21,314 nucleotides of DNA from Chloroflexota bacterium (GTDB lineage Bacteria; Chloroflexota; Anaerolineae; CG2-30-64-16). Within the stretch, counting starts at the first letter, position 1. Each line of letters opens with the position of its first letter. Below, piece by piece: positions 12,362 through 20,281 of this stretch. Under the pieces are notes generated by a model. It did no database searches. It had not been told where the DNA came from and saw nothing but the letters and a program-made list of their open reading frames with translations. The stretch covers positions 1 through 21,314 of the forward strand of contig JAKPQT010000288.1 of NCBI GenBank assembly GCA_029555885.1. The letters are read 5' to 3'. The translations under genes were made by a program, and so were the position numbers.

Positions 12362-15244
12362 TCAGGGCAGGGCCAGGGCCGGCGACTCGATGCCGCGTGC
12401 CCGGTCGATCTTCTCGGCCACCTTGAAGGCGGCATCCAACTCGCTGACGCCGTGCTGCTGCATGAGCTGGTAGCGCTCGGCCTTCTCTTCGGGTTCGGTC
12501 TGCGCGAGCGCGAGATACAGGCTCGGCGGCACGGCGCGGAAGAGCACCTCCATGCTCTTGGAGAGGATGACGCCCTCGGTGAACTTGCCCGCTTCCTTGC
12601 GTGCCGAAAGCATCAGCGCCTTCTGCGCCGGCGAGAGTTCGCGGAATCGTGCGATCTTCTCCACCTCGTCCGGCGGCATCGACAGGCAGATCCACCACTC
12701 GATCATGTTGAGCATGGGCTCTGCGGCGCGCGGCAGATCGTCGATGTTTTGCGTCGCCAGCCAGAACCAGGCGCCCAACTTGCGCCACATTTTTGTAATT
12801 TTCACGACATACGGCGCGAGCAGCGGGTTCTTCGTGATGATGTGGCCTTCGTCGGTCACGTTGATGATCGGGCGGCCGAGATACTGGTCACGCTCCGCGA
12901 TGTTGTTCACCGTGCTGATGAGGCTGATGTACGCGATCGAGAGCTGCGCGTTGTAGCCCTCACGGGCATAGGTCGCGAGATCCACCAGCGTGATGTCGGC
13001 CTCGGGCCACGGCGTGCCGTCGCGGTCGAACATCTCGCCGTCCGTGCCTTGGCAGAACATGTCCATCGCGTCCGCCATCTCCAGCAGCCGCACGCGCCGC
13101 ATCTCGGGCAACGTCGGGTCCTGGCCGCGGGTGCGCAGCGCATTGCGCACGTCGCGCGTGAGCACCGTGCGCTTCTCGGCCACGCAGTGCTCGGCGGCGT
13201 CGAGGATGCACTGGCGGATCAGCGAGCGGTCGGCGCGCGTCATCCTGGCTTCCTCCTTGTCCTCGCCGCCAGTGATCATCAGCCGCGCCGTGATCTCCAG
13301 TTCGCCCAGCACGTCGCGCTGTTCGTCCGCCTCCATGGCTGAGGCATCGGGTGGCAGGTCTTCGTCCAGCGCATCGGCATCGAGCGTTTGCACATCGCTG
13401 GGCGTTTCGATCAGCCGGCGCGCGTCGGCGAACGGCGCTAGGCTGATGCCCGATCCGGGGGCCAGCTTGACCCGATTCACGGTCAGGCCCAGGCGCCTGG
13501 CGAAGTCGCTGAACAAGCCGAAGCTATTGCCGGCTTCCACGATGAAGAGGCGCGGCCGATAAATGGCCGTGACCTGGTTCAGCAGATTGTTGAGCGTGGC
13601 CGATTTGCCGGAACCCGTCGGGCCGAACAGGAACAGGTGGGCGTTCATCTGCCGGTCCAGGCGATTGAGCGGATCGAAGGTGATCGGCCCGCCGCCGCGG
13701 TTGAACATCGTGATGCCTGGATGCCCCGTACCCTGGGCACGGCCCCACACCGGCGACAGGTTTGCCGCGTGCTGGGCGAACATCAGTTGCGTGTACCACC
13801 GGCGCCGATCCTTGCCGGGGTTGTAGCAGCACGGCAGCCAGCGCAGGTAGCTGTTGAGCGGCGCCACCTCATCATCCTCTCGCACCGGCTGCAAACCAGC
13901 GTTGAGCATCACGTTCGCCAGGTCCAGGCCGCGCCGATCCAGTTCCGCCTCGTCGCGCCCGCGCAGGTAGAACGCCAGCGTGCCCCGGTAGAGCTTGTGC
14001 GCGCTGCCGATCAGCGAGCGGGCTTCATGCACGTCCTTGAGCGTCTGCTCCGACGCCAGCGTCTCGCCCACGGCCTTCTTCGCCAGGTGGTTCAGATCCG
14101 ATTCCAGGACATCCTGGGGCGTGGCAACCATCGTGAGACAAAGCAAGGTGTCTTCCGGCATCTGGTCGAACAGCGTGTTGATCGCATCGCCCTTGCGGGT
14201 CTCGCCGGTTAGATGTCCCGTGCCGGGCGGCATGCGCAGCCGGTCGGTGATCAGCACACGGTGCGGCATGCCGTCGAAGTACCAGGTGCCGTGCTCCACG
14301 TCGGAGCGTGGCTGGCCGAAGAACAGCCGCTGGCTGAAATCCCGCCCGCTCGCCAGTTCGATCTCGCCGGCCTCAGTCTCGTCCGGGTAGCGCGCCAGTG
14401 CGTAGAAGCGCTCCCGGTCCTCTGTACTGGGCCCGAGCATCGCGGGGCGCGGATTGAGCCACCGCAGCAGCCAGTCGTGGACGTCGGCTGCGACCATGCG
14501 CCGTGCCTGGATGCCGGCGTTCGCCAGCCCGCCACACAGGCGGTCGCAGACGATGTTCAGCATCTGCTCGGGCGTCTGGCCGCGGCGGCTTGCCTGCCCG
14601 GTGGCACGTCGATAGACCACCATGCGCACGCGCCGCGTCTGCCCGCGCCAGCGCAGCCGCGTGACCACCGTGTCCTCGAACAGGCCGCCGGGCTTGGCCA
14701 CCGCACGCAGATGGTGGCCGAAGAAGCGCAGGTAGAACTCGGTGAACGCTGTCCCGCGGGCACGTGGCTGCACGTAGTCACGCAGGGTCTGCATGTACTG
14801 GTCGAAACTCGGCTCGTCCTGGGCATAGAGCTGGAGCACCCAGGGGTTCTCGTCCAGCTCATCGAAGCTGTCCTGCAGCGCGTTCTCCAAGGCGTCGCGG
14901 GCGTGGGCAAGCCAGCCCGGTTCCCGGCCCTCGGTCCCCAGCGGCACCAGCTCGAAGAAGGCCGCCACCGATTGGCCGTCCTCCAGCAACATGGACCTTG
15001 ACTCGGGCAAGAACTCGACCCAGGGCAGCAGTTCCACGAAGGACGGTGCGACCTCGTACAGCGCCTGCTCGTCGGCCTCCGTCGCCGGTTTGCGGCCCCG
15101 GACTGCCGAGCCGGGTTCGGGGATGCCGGCTTGGCGCAAGGCCTCAATGTGGCGCTGCCAGCCGTCCGGCTGCTCGTCATCACCAGCGCCGGATGCGGCC
15201 AGCTTCAGCGCGGCCGGCTTAGGCCAGGGAAGTTTCCAGCGCAT
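12362..15244 (-). CDS. Conjugative transfer ATPase, VirB4/TraC type (PFL_4706 family)
   Basis: A 960-residue cytoplasmic ATPase that powers the type IV secretion channel and pilus assembly. The Walker A motif is GPTGSGKS at 541-548, preceded by NAHLFLF. The Walker B region is IINVTDEGHI with Asp798-Glu799, followed by the WFWLATQNIDDLP segment typical of VirB4/TraC proteins. The N-terminal half (about 1-400) holds the TraC-type domain with FVELLPWVEFLPES and the region that binds the inner-membrane complex. Length and layout fit the PFL_4706/TIGR03744 family. Its ATG overlaps the lipoprotein stop by one base (TGATG at 15246-15242). An acidic insertion (ADALDEDLPPDASAMEADEQ, about 615-640) lies between the Walker motifs. 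No frame damage is seen, so it should be functional. Confidence 0.95.
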   Translation of the reverse strand: MRWKLPWPKPAALKLAASGAGDDEQPDGWQRHIEALRQAGIPEPGSAVRGRKPATEADEQALYEVAPSFVELLPWVEFLPESRSMLLEDGQSVAAFFELVPLGTEGREPGWLAHARDALENALQDSFDELDENPWVLQLYAQDEPSFDQYMQTLRDYVQPRARGTAFTEFYLRFFGHHLRAVAKPGGLFEDTVVTRLRWRGQTRRVRMVVYRRATGQASRRGQTPEQMLNIVCDRLCGGLANAGIQARRMVAADVHDWLLRWLNPRPAMLGPSTEDRERFYALARYPDETEAGEIELASGRDFSQRLFFGQPRSDVEHGTWYFDGMPHRVLITDRLRMPPGTGHLTGETRKGDAINTLFDQMPEDTLLCLTMVATPQDVLESDLNHLAKKAVGETLASEQTLKDVHEARSLIGSAHKLYRGTLAFYLRGRDEAELDRRGLDLANVMLNAGLQPVREDDEVAPLNSYLRWLPCCYNPGKDRRRWYTQLMFAQHAANLSPVWGRAQGTGHPGITMFNRGGGPITFDPLNRLDRQMNAHLFLFGPTGSGKSATLNNLLNQVTAIYRPRLFIVEAGNSFGLFSDFARRLGLTVNRVKLAPGSGISLAPFADARRLIETPSDVQTLDADALDEDLPPDASAMEADEQRDVLGELEITARLMITGGEDKEEARMTRADRSLIRQCILDAAEHCVAEKRTVLTRDVRNALRTRGQDPTLPEMRRVRLLEMADAMDMFCQGTDGEMFDRDGTPWPEADITLVDLATYAREGYNAQLSIAYISLISTVNNIAERDQYLGRPIINVTDEGHIITKNPLLAPYVVKITKMWRKLGAWFWLATQNIDDLPRAAEPMLNMIEWWICLSMPPDEVEKIARFRELSPAQKALMLSARKEAGKFTEGVILSKSMEVLFRAVPPSLYLALAQTEPEEKAERYQLMQQHGVSELDAAFKVAEKIDRARGIESPALALP

Positions 15245-15693
15245 CAGTAGTCCTCCACGCGCTCACCCGGCATCGCGTACTGAATGCGCTGGTACAGCGG
15301 GAAGACGGTCGTGTAGCCGGGCACCGGCACGGGATCGGTGCCGGCCAGGTGCGGGTACACGTACATCACGAGATCGGGATTGGGCAGGCGCTGGAACTGG
15401 CGATGGACCTCGTTGCGCGCGGTGCGCGTGTAGCGCATCTGCTCGGCAGGTGCGGCCTGCATATCGGCGTCGGTCAGCGGCCGACGCAGGCTCTGGCGCG
15501 CATCGAGCAGTTGGCCGCCGGCGTTCCGTCCGGCTGCGCCACCGCCGTCCCCGGCCTCCTGCTGCCAGATGTCCATCATCGTGCGGTCACCGTGGGTCAG
15601 CAGCTTTTCCTTGCTGGTGGCGCAGCCGGCGAGCGCCGCGACGGCGAGGACCAGCGCCAGGCCACGGGCCAAGCTATTCAAGTTCGAGAGCAT
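15244..15693 (-). CDS. ICE conjugative lipoprotein (TIGR03751 family)
   Basis: A 149-residue outer-membrane lipoprotein of the secretion channel. The signal peptide ends in a clear lipobox, LAGC, with the lipidated Cys24 (LALVLAVAALAGCATSKEK). The mature part contains DRTMMDIWQQEAGD, ARNEVHRQFQRLPNPDLVMY and a C-terminal VFPLYQRIQYAMPGE, which I recognise as the TIGR03751 family. Genes in this place play the VirB7/TraV part, anchoring the VirB9/VirB10-like core in the outer membrane; that role is inferred. ATG 15693 has AGGAG 7 nt upstream and overlaps the end of the PFL_4705-like gene by 20 nt. The ATPase gene follows with a one-base overlap, so the three are translationally linked. Confidence 0.88.
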   Translation of the reverse strand: MLSNLNSLARGLALVLAVAALAGCATSKEKLLTHGDRTMMDIWQQEAGDGGGAAGRNAGGQLLDARQSLRRPLTDADMQAAPAEQMRYTRTARNEVHRQFQRLPNPDLVMYVYPHLAGTDPVPVPGYTTVFPLYQRIQYAMPGERVEDY

Positions 15694-17092
15694 GGCTTTC
15701 TCCTGTGCGGTGATCGACCTTGCGGCCTTCGGGATCGAAGTCGATGGCGAGCGGCTTTTCGAGGTGGACGGCGACCTTCGCGCCGGGCTGGACATAGACG
15801 GCGGCGAACGCTTGGCCGTAGAGCTTGTTGACCCAGGCCGACATGTCCCGCACGCCGCCCGCCAGAATCTGGCCGACCGCCTCCTGGCCGCTGATGCCCA
15901 CGGTGCCGATGGAGCCGTCCGAGCCGACATACGACATGCGGCCGCTGTCGCTCTCGATGAGCGAGGCCACGCCGGCACCGGCCGCCGTGATCAGGGCCTG
16001 CGAGCCCAAGTACTGCTGGGCGTTGCTGCGCCGCTCGCCGCTGACGCAGGGGATGCCGTGCGGGTCGCTGATCCATCCCAAGCCGTCGCGTTGCTGGTTA
16101 TTCTGCTGGTTGCCCTCGCGGTCTTCGGGGATCGTGCGGATCGTGCCGTCGTTGAACACGAACGTGATGCTGCGCACCTGGCCGCGCACGCACGAAAGCG
16201 TCCAGTCGCCCGAGGCGGTGCCGCTGAACACGGCGCCGGCCACATCGGGAATGTCGATGCCATTCGCCGTCAGGTTGTCCGGCCCGACCAGGACTTTGAA
16301 CGGATAGGGATCGTTCACCGTGCCGTCGATCGGCACACGGCCGATCAGCGCCGTCATCGCGACCGAGCCCATGAGCGTGGAGTTGGTCGGCACGGTATAG
16401 ACGGGCTTCGCGGTCTTGACGCCCGCGACTTGCGCGCCCGCGTTCGCCACGGTTTCCGCGGTGGTTTCGAGCGTGCTCTGCGCCGGGCCGAAGCTCGTGG
16501 GGAAGCTCATTCCGCCGCTCGCGCCACGACCGGCGTTGCGCCCCTCGGCGGGCTTTGCGTCGTCCGGCTCGACCCACCGCACGCCGCCCTCCATGCCGGC
16601 CTCGTCGCCGCCCTGCAGCCCCAGGCCCACGGGCAGGTCCGCATGGCCGCCGCCGCGCCCGCCGATGCTGTCCAGGCGCCGCTGCAGGTCGGCGAGCAGC
16701 CCTTCGGTCTGCTGGCGCGCGCTGGCCGCCTGCTCCTGGTCGCGGCGCAGGTTGGACCGCTCGGATTCGAGCGCCGAGTTGATGCGCTGGTCGATGGAGT
16801 TCTCGCGCTGGCGCAGCCGCTGGTTCTCTTCACGCTGCGACTTGTTGTCCGAGAGCGCGGTCTGAAGCTCGGTGCGCAACTGCTTCACTTGGGCAACGAG
16901 CGTCGCCACGGTGTCGCGCGGGGTGTCGCCTTCGATGCCCAGCGCCTTCATTTCCTCGGGCGTGAGCTGGGCGCCGTTGTCCGCCGCGGGTGGCGCCGTG
17001 CTGCCGCCACCCGAGAACAGCCGGATACCGACGAACAGCACCAGGATGGCGACAGGGATCATCAGCCACTTGAGCAGGCCGTTACTGCGCAT
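15674..17092 (-). CDS. PFL_4705-family core protein, VirB10/TraB-like
   Basis: A 472-residue protein that would span from the inner membrane to the outer-membrane core of the channel. It has one N-terminal membrane segment (LLKWLMIPVAILVLFVGIRL, 6-25), a Ser/Pro-rich stretch, a long predicted coiled coil (about 59-141, rich in Gln, Arg, Glu and Leu), a Gly-rich linker and a beta-rich C-terminal domain from about 225 (KPVYTVPTNSTLMGSVAMTA onward). The C-terminal part has the usual TraB/VirB10 pattern, including VYVQPGAKVAVHLEKPLAID. The TIGR03752 family fits length and order. It starts 11 nt inside the end of the TraK-like gene. No defects are visible. Confidence 0.9.
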   Translation of the reverse strand: MRSNGLLKWLMIPVAILVLFVGIRLFSGGGSTAPPAADNGAQLTPEEMKALGIEGDTPRDTVATLVAQVKQLRTELQTALSDNKSQREENQRLRQRENSIDQRINSALESERSNLRRDQEQAASARQQTEGLLADLQRRLDSIGGRGGGHADLPVGLGLQGGDEAGMEGGVRWVEPDDAKPAEGRNAGRGASGGMSFPTSFGPAQSTLETTAETVANAGAQVAGVKTAKPVYTVPTNSTLMGSVAMTALIGRVPIDGTVNDPYPFKVLVGPDNLTANGIDIPDVAGAVFSGTASGDWTLSCVRGQVRSITFVFNDGTIRTIPEDREGNQQNNQQRDGLGWISDPHGIPCVSGERRSNAQQYLGSQALITAAGAGVASLIESDSGRMSYVGSDGSIGTVGISGQEAVGQILAGGVRDMSAWVNKLYGQAFAAVYVQPGAKVAVHLEKPLAIDFDPEGRKVDHRTGESHALELE

Positions 17093-17993
17093 GGCGGGCC
17101 TCCTCGACGTTCTCGTCGCCGTCCGGCTGCGGCAGATGCACGGCAGGGTCGAAGCGGTGAATCGCCGGCAGCAGCGACTGCGCGAGGCCGCGGCCGCGCG
17201 TGACCAGGTAGAGGACGGTCGTGTCCTCGGGCGTGCCGCGCGGACCCAGCGCCTCGTGCTGGAAGGTGGCGGTGAGGAAATCGCCTTGCAGCACGCGCGG
17301 GTCGAGCGCGACCCAGTCGGCGCCGGTGTTGGTGAGGCGCACGGCAGTCACCCATTGGTCTTCCAGGCGCCACGACGCGAGCGCGACCGCGCGCACCGGC
17401 AGCGTTGGCATCAGTGTGTCCAGGTCGAGGTCGCGGGGCAGGTTGGCCCGCATGACGCCCGGAAGCGGCTCGACGGTGCGCAGCGGTGCGTAGAGGTTCT
17501 GCGCGGCGAAGCGCGTCAGCACGACAGGGACCGGAGTTTCGCGCCGCGCGGTCCGCGCACCTGCCTGGCCCTGGGCGCGTGCCGGGGCCTCGGCACTGTC
17601 GGCTTGCTCGCCATAGCGTCCCGGTGCGCTGTCACCCTCGACGATGCGCACCGGCTCCAGCTCGGCTTCCCCGTCCTTGGGCAGTTCAGCTGCGATGTCC
17701 AGCAGGATCAGCGCGCCCGTGTCGGCGTCCTGCAGTTGCAACCGCGTGGGCTCGATCGGCTCGCTGGCGCGCAGGTACACCGCGCCGCCCGCACTCTGCA
17801 CGCGCAGGCGTTCGCCCACGCCCGCGGGCACGCCCACGCGCACGTTCCGGTTGATGAACACGATGCGTTCCTGACCGACCTTCAGCGGCACTGCCAGTGG
17901 CATGCGTTCCCAACGCAGGATCTCCACCGCCTGGGCGACGGGTGCCGCGGCCACGGCCAGTAGCCCCAGCAGCGCGAGTACAGGATGCTTCAT
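17082..17993 (-). CDS. PFL_4704-family core protein, TraK/VirB9-like
   Basis: A 303-residue secreted protein. A signal peptide (LALLGLLAVAAAPVAQA, cleavage after Ala22) is followed by VEILRWERMPLAVPLKVGQE and a beta-rich domain with IVFINRNVRVGVP. The later half contains AAQNLYAPLRTVEPLPGVM and a C-terminal domain with GADWVALDPRVLQGDF. This is the DUF3438/TIGR03749 type, which takes the TraK/VirB9 place between the VirB8-like and VirB10-like genes and would be part of the outer-membrane core ring. The start lies in an ATGA overlap with the gene before (17990-17993). Signal peptide and family are clear; the exact role is by analogy. Confidence 0.88.
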   Translation of the reverse strand: MKHPVLALLGLLAVAAAPVAQAVEILRWERMPLAVPLKVGQERIVFINRNVRVGVPAGVGERLRVQSAGGAVYLRASEPIEPTRLQLQDADTGALILLDIAAELPKDGEAELEPVRIVEGDSAPGRYGEQADSAEAPARAQGQAGARTARRETPVPVVLTRFAAQNLYAPLRTVEPLPGVMRANLPRDLDLDTLMPTLPVRAVALASWRLEDQWVTAVRLTNTGADWVALDPRVLQGDFLTATFQHEALGPRGTPEDTTVLYLVTRGRGLAQSLLPAIHRFDPAVHLPQPDGDENVEEARHAQ

Positions 17994-18682
17994 GGGGTGT
18001 TTCCTCCTTGAGGCGCTTGCGGAGAAAGGCCACTCGGCGCCGGGCGCGCCGGCTCCGGTGCACTGATGCGCTGGGGCGCGCCCTCATAGCAGTCCAGCGC
18101 CAGGCCGAACGGGTTGCGGGCGGGATCGACGTCCACCCGCGTGACCTTGATCGGATAGCGCACCAGGGCGCGTTTAACCTGCTCGGCGCCGTAGTACTCG
18201 TCCGCCGTGATGTCCAGCGTCACCACCCAGTCGCGATCGGATACGGTGCGCACGCGCGCCGTGGGGTCGTCGCCATAGCCGCGGCCGGGAATCTCGTAGA
18301 TGCCGCGCACGCGCTGACGCAGCTCGCCCGTGGAGCGGCGGTAGTCATAGTCCGCCCGCAGGAAGGCCTGGCAGGACGGGGTGAGGTACGGCGAGAGCGT
18401 GTGGAGGTTGCGCGAGTAGTCTTCTTCGCCATTGGTCGGCCAGCGGTTCAGCGTCTGGAACACGTAGAACGTGAACGCATAGACCGATTCGGGCGGCACT
18501 TCCCACCACTTGCGGGTACTGCCAGAGCGCAGGTCGGGCGGGACGTGGATGGTCAGGTCGCGCGGCGCGCTCCACCAGCCGCCGCCCATGACCAGGGCGA
18601 CGACGACCAGCGCGCCCGCGCCCAGCCGCAAGGTCTTGATGTGCGCCTGCAGGTGGGTAACCTCGTTTTTGAAGCGGCTCAT
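17990..18682 (-). CDS. PFL_4703-family protein, TraE/VirB8-like
   Basis: A 230-residue bitopic inner-membrane protein with a short cytoplasmic head (MSRFKNEVTHLQAHIKTLR), one membrane helix (LGAGALVVVALVMGGGWW, about 20-37) and a periplasmic domain. The periplasmic part has YAFTFYVFQTLNRWPTNGE, YLTPSCQAFLRADYDYR and WVVTLDITADEYY, the DUF2895/TIGR03746 pattern with an NTF2-like fold expected as in VirB8. The Pro/Ala-rich last 30 residues look disordered. ATG 18682 sits in an ATGA overlap with the previous stop, and the next gene starts in another ATGA overlap. The frame runs further upstream but only inside the previous gene. The family is confident. Confidence 0.88.
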   Translation of the reverse strand: MSRFKNEVTHLQAHIKTLRLGAGALVVVALVMGGGWWSAPRDLTIHVPPDLRSGSTRKWWEVPPESVYAFTFYVFQTLNRWPTNGEEDYSRNLHTLSPYLTPSCQAFLRADYDYRRSTGELRQRVRGIYEIPGRGYGDDPTARVRTVSDRDWVVTLDITADEYYGAEQVKRALVRYPIKVTRVDVDPARNPFGLALDCYEGAPQRISAPEPARPAPSGLSPQAPQGGNTP

Positions 18683-19077
18683 CGCATGCTCCTGCGGGTG
18701 GACCAGAAGCCCGAGCGCGAGATCAGCACATGGCCACCGACCCAGCCAGCCATCAGCGGATGGCGCGTGGCGATGCGCCATTGCAGTTGCCGATACAGCC
18801 AGGTGTCGGGGCGCCCACGCTTGAGGCGGCGCAGGATGCCGCCGCCGATGAACACGCCCAAGGCCACGCCCAGGACGACGAACGTCGGCGCCAGCGCGAT
18901 CGTGCGGAACACCCAGGACAGCGGCGCGCCGACCAGCAGGCCGGCGGCGCCGGACAGGCCGCAGCAGATCCACAGCTCGTCGGCGGTGAGGCCGCGCACG
19001 ACAACGGGATGGCGGTTGAGCCGGTGCGGAAGGAAGGTGACCGTTCCGTCCGCACGGACGTGCTGCTGCTCGGACAT
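18679..19077 (-). CDS. TIGR03750/DUF3487-family membrane protein
   Basis: A 132-residue membrane protein. The N-terminus VTFLPHRLNRHPVVVRGLTA is typical of the TIGR03750 conjugative-region family. Two hydrophobic helices follow (about 34-52 and 56-80), then a basic segment RRLKRGRPDTWLYRQLQWRI. In size, topology and position it resembles TraL/VirB3-type subunits, small membrane proteins placed before VirB8- and VirB4-like genes. That equivalence is by analogy. ATG 19077 begins 11 nt after the previous stop; a longer frame to 19230 lies within the upstream gene and is rejected. The last bases overlap the VirB8-like start as ATGA. Confidence 0.85.
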   Translation of the reverse strand: MSEQQHVRADGTVTFLPHRLNRHPVVVRGLTADELWICCGLSGAAGLLVGAPLSWVFRTIALAPTFVVLGVALGVFIGGGILRRLKRGRPDTWLYRQLQWRIATRHPLMAGWVGGHVLISRSGFWSTRRSMR

Positions 19078-19088
19078 ACCGGCCTCGC

Positions 19089-19448
19089 TTACAGGATGCC
19101 GGTGGCTTCGGTGAGCAGCCAGATGCCGATCACGAGCAGCACGGCGCCGATGGCGACCGTGAGGCCGAACTGGCCCCAGGTCTTGCGGCCGGTGTGGATT
19201 TCCGCGTAGGTGCCGTAGGCGTGGTAGCACACGCCGATGAACATCGACGCCACCACCAACAGGGCCACGAGCATGATGATGTCGTAGCCGTAGTTGCGGA
19301 TCGTCTCCATGATGCCGTTGCCGGTGCCGCGCGTCGGGTTCTCCAACTGCGGCAAGCCTTGCGCGAACGACAGCGCGGGCAGCGCGGCGGCGCCCAGGGC
19401 CACGGCGGCGCGCTGGGCAAAACGGGAAGTGAAGATGCGGTTGTGCAT
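19089..19448 (-). CDS. PFL_4702-family (TIGR03745/DUF2976) membrane protein, pilin candidate
   Basis: A 119-residue protein with an N-terminal signal-like segment (FAQRAAVALGAAALPALSFAQ), a short hydrophilic region (GLPQLENPTRGTGNGIMETI) and two membrane helices: IIMLVALLVVASMFIGVCYH (about 55-74) and a second from about 93 (GLTVAIGAVLLVIGIWLL). A signal peptide plus two hydrophobic helices with a short polar loop is the plan of VirB2/TraA-like pilins, and the gene's place early in the operon fits. I therefore regard it as a pilin candidate, while the family assignment (PFL_4702) is what the sequence supports directly. It begins 16 nt after the previous stop. Confidence 0.85.
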   Translation of the reverse strand: MHNRIFTSRFAQRAAVALGAAALPALSFAQGLPQLENPTRGTGNGIMETIRNYGYDIIMLVALLVVASMFIGVCYHAYGTYAEIHTGRKTWGQFGLTVAIGAVLLVIGIWLLTEATGIL

Positions 19449-19464
19449 GGTCGGGCCTTTCAGG

Positions 19465-19698
19465 TCAGGACAGGAGGAAGAAACTCAGGACGAGGTACAT
19501 CGCGACGAAGCGGATGCAGACGCCGAGGAACTGGCGCTGGTTGAGGCGGCTCTCGGACCACCCCACGTAGGCCGTTCGGATGGCCCAGACGCCCCACACG
19601 AGCAGGACCGCGAACACGACGCCGACCAGGACGGTCGCCATCGCGGAAGGCGCGATGCCGCTGTTGGCTTGAAATGCTGAGACCTGGGCGCCGTTCAT
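19465..19698 (-). CDS. PFL_4701-family (TIGR03758/DUF3262) small membrane protein
   Basis: A 77-residue protein with two hydrophobic helices: MATVLVGVVFAVLLVWGVWA (about 19-38) and VAMYLVLSFFLLS at the C-terminus. They are joined by a polar loop, YVGWSESRLNQRQFLGVCIR. This is the TIGR03758 pattern, found directly after the RAQPRD gene and before the PFL_4702-like gene. The ATG overlaps the RAQPRD stop as ATGA (19695-19698). Its function is unknown; like the next gene it has a pilin-like size and topology, but it lacks a signal peptide. Confidence 0.85.
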   Translation of the reverse strand: MNGAQVSAFQANSGIAPSAMATVLVGVVFAVLLVWGVWAIRTAYVGWSESRLNQRQFLGVCIRFVAMYLVLSFFLLS

Positions 19699-20078
19699 GG
19701 CTTGCCCTCCGCAGTCGTCGCCGGCAGCGGCTCGGACGCCCGCTCGGTGCGGTAGTCGCCGGCCAGTTCGGAGGGGTCGCGCGGCTGGGCGCGCGATGGC
19801 GTCAGATGGAACTGGATGCCGGCGCGAACACGCGCCAGGTCAGCCAGCAGCCGCGGGTAATCGAAGTGGTAGCGCTCGCCCGGCTGGATGGGGGCATGCG
19901 CGGCGCTGTCCGCGACGGTGCGCTCCAGCGCGTCGAGCTGGCGCAGTGCGGCGACCAGCTCCTGGCGCTGCGCAGGGGACTCGGCCAAGGCCATCGGGGA
20001 CTGACCCAGCAGGAGGGCCGTCACGAGAAGAGTGGGTACGCCGCGATGCGCGGCGCGCAGCCAGATCGAAGCCACCAT
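19695..20078 (-). CDS. RAQPRD-family ICE protein (TIGR01690-like)
   Basis: A 127-residue exported protein, first gene of the large transfer operon on this strand. The motif that names the family, RAQPRD, stands at 96-101 in LTPSRAQPRDPSELAGDYR. A signal peptide (VPTLLVTALLLGQSPMALAE, cleavage near residue 32) precedes a helical region with QRQELVAALRQLDALERTV. ATG 20078 has AGGA 8-9 nt upstream. The function of the family is not known beyond its constant association with GI-type transfer clusters. In related ICEs the coupling protein and PFL_4695/4697-type genes precede it; here a plus-strand HTH-PIN pair is the upstream neighbour instead, so the operon must start in the 203 nt between them. 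Confidence 0.92.
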   Translation of the reverse strand: MVASIWLRAAHRGVPTLLVTALLLGQSPMALAESPAQRQELVAALRQLDALERTVADSAAHAPIQPGERYHFDYPRLLADLARVRAGIQFHLTPSRAQPRDPSELAGDYRTERASEPLPATTAEGKP

Positions 20079-20108
20079 CGCGCCATTCCTGTGTGATCAG
20101 CAATGGGG

Positions 20109-20123
20109 TGATCGTGGAGATCA
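20109..20123. repeat. Inverted repeat TGATC-GTGGA-GATCA in the divergent intergenic region
   Basis: A perfect 5-bp inverted repeat lies 31 bp upstream of the RAQPRD start; the 6-bp palindrome TGATCA (20093-20098) lies closer still. Together they could be an operator for the transfer operon. I found no convincing -35/-10 pair on the minus strand in 20100-20210. Confidence 0.3.
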
Positions 20124-20209
20124 GGGCTGTTTTAGGCCGCAAACAATAGGAACTGGCGGACGACCGGATTGGGCATGCCGCGAGCGAACCTACAAAAGCC
20201 CGGGTCGCG

Positions 20210-20247
20210 TTTCGATTATTGCGTTTTTCGAGTGTTTCGAATATGAT
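20210..20247 (+). promoter_or_regulatory. Promoter of HTH-PIN operon with three TTTCGA repeats
   Basis: A -10 TATGAT (20242-20247, five of six) and a weak -35 TTGCGT (20219-20224), 17 bp apart, predict a start near 20254. TTTCGA is present three times, at 20210-20215, 20226-20231 and 20235-20240, surrounding the -35 and abutting the -10. This is a likely operator for the HTH protein encoded next. Confidence 0.5.
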
Positions 20248-20281
20248 CGGCTCTGCAACCGTTTTCGCTTAGGAGCTACCC

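Noticed and set aside
15569..17203. 544-codon plus-strand open frame
   Set aside because: It runs antisense across the lipoprotein, VirB10-like and part of the VirB9-like genes and is very rich in Arg, Ala, Gly and His. No start signal or domain; a shadow of the minus-strand genes.
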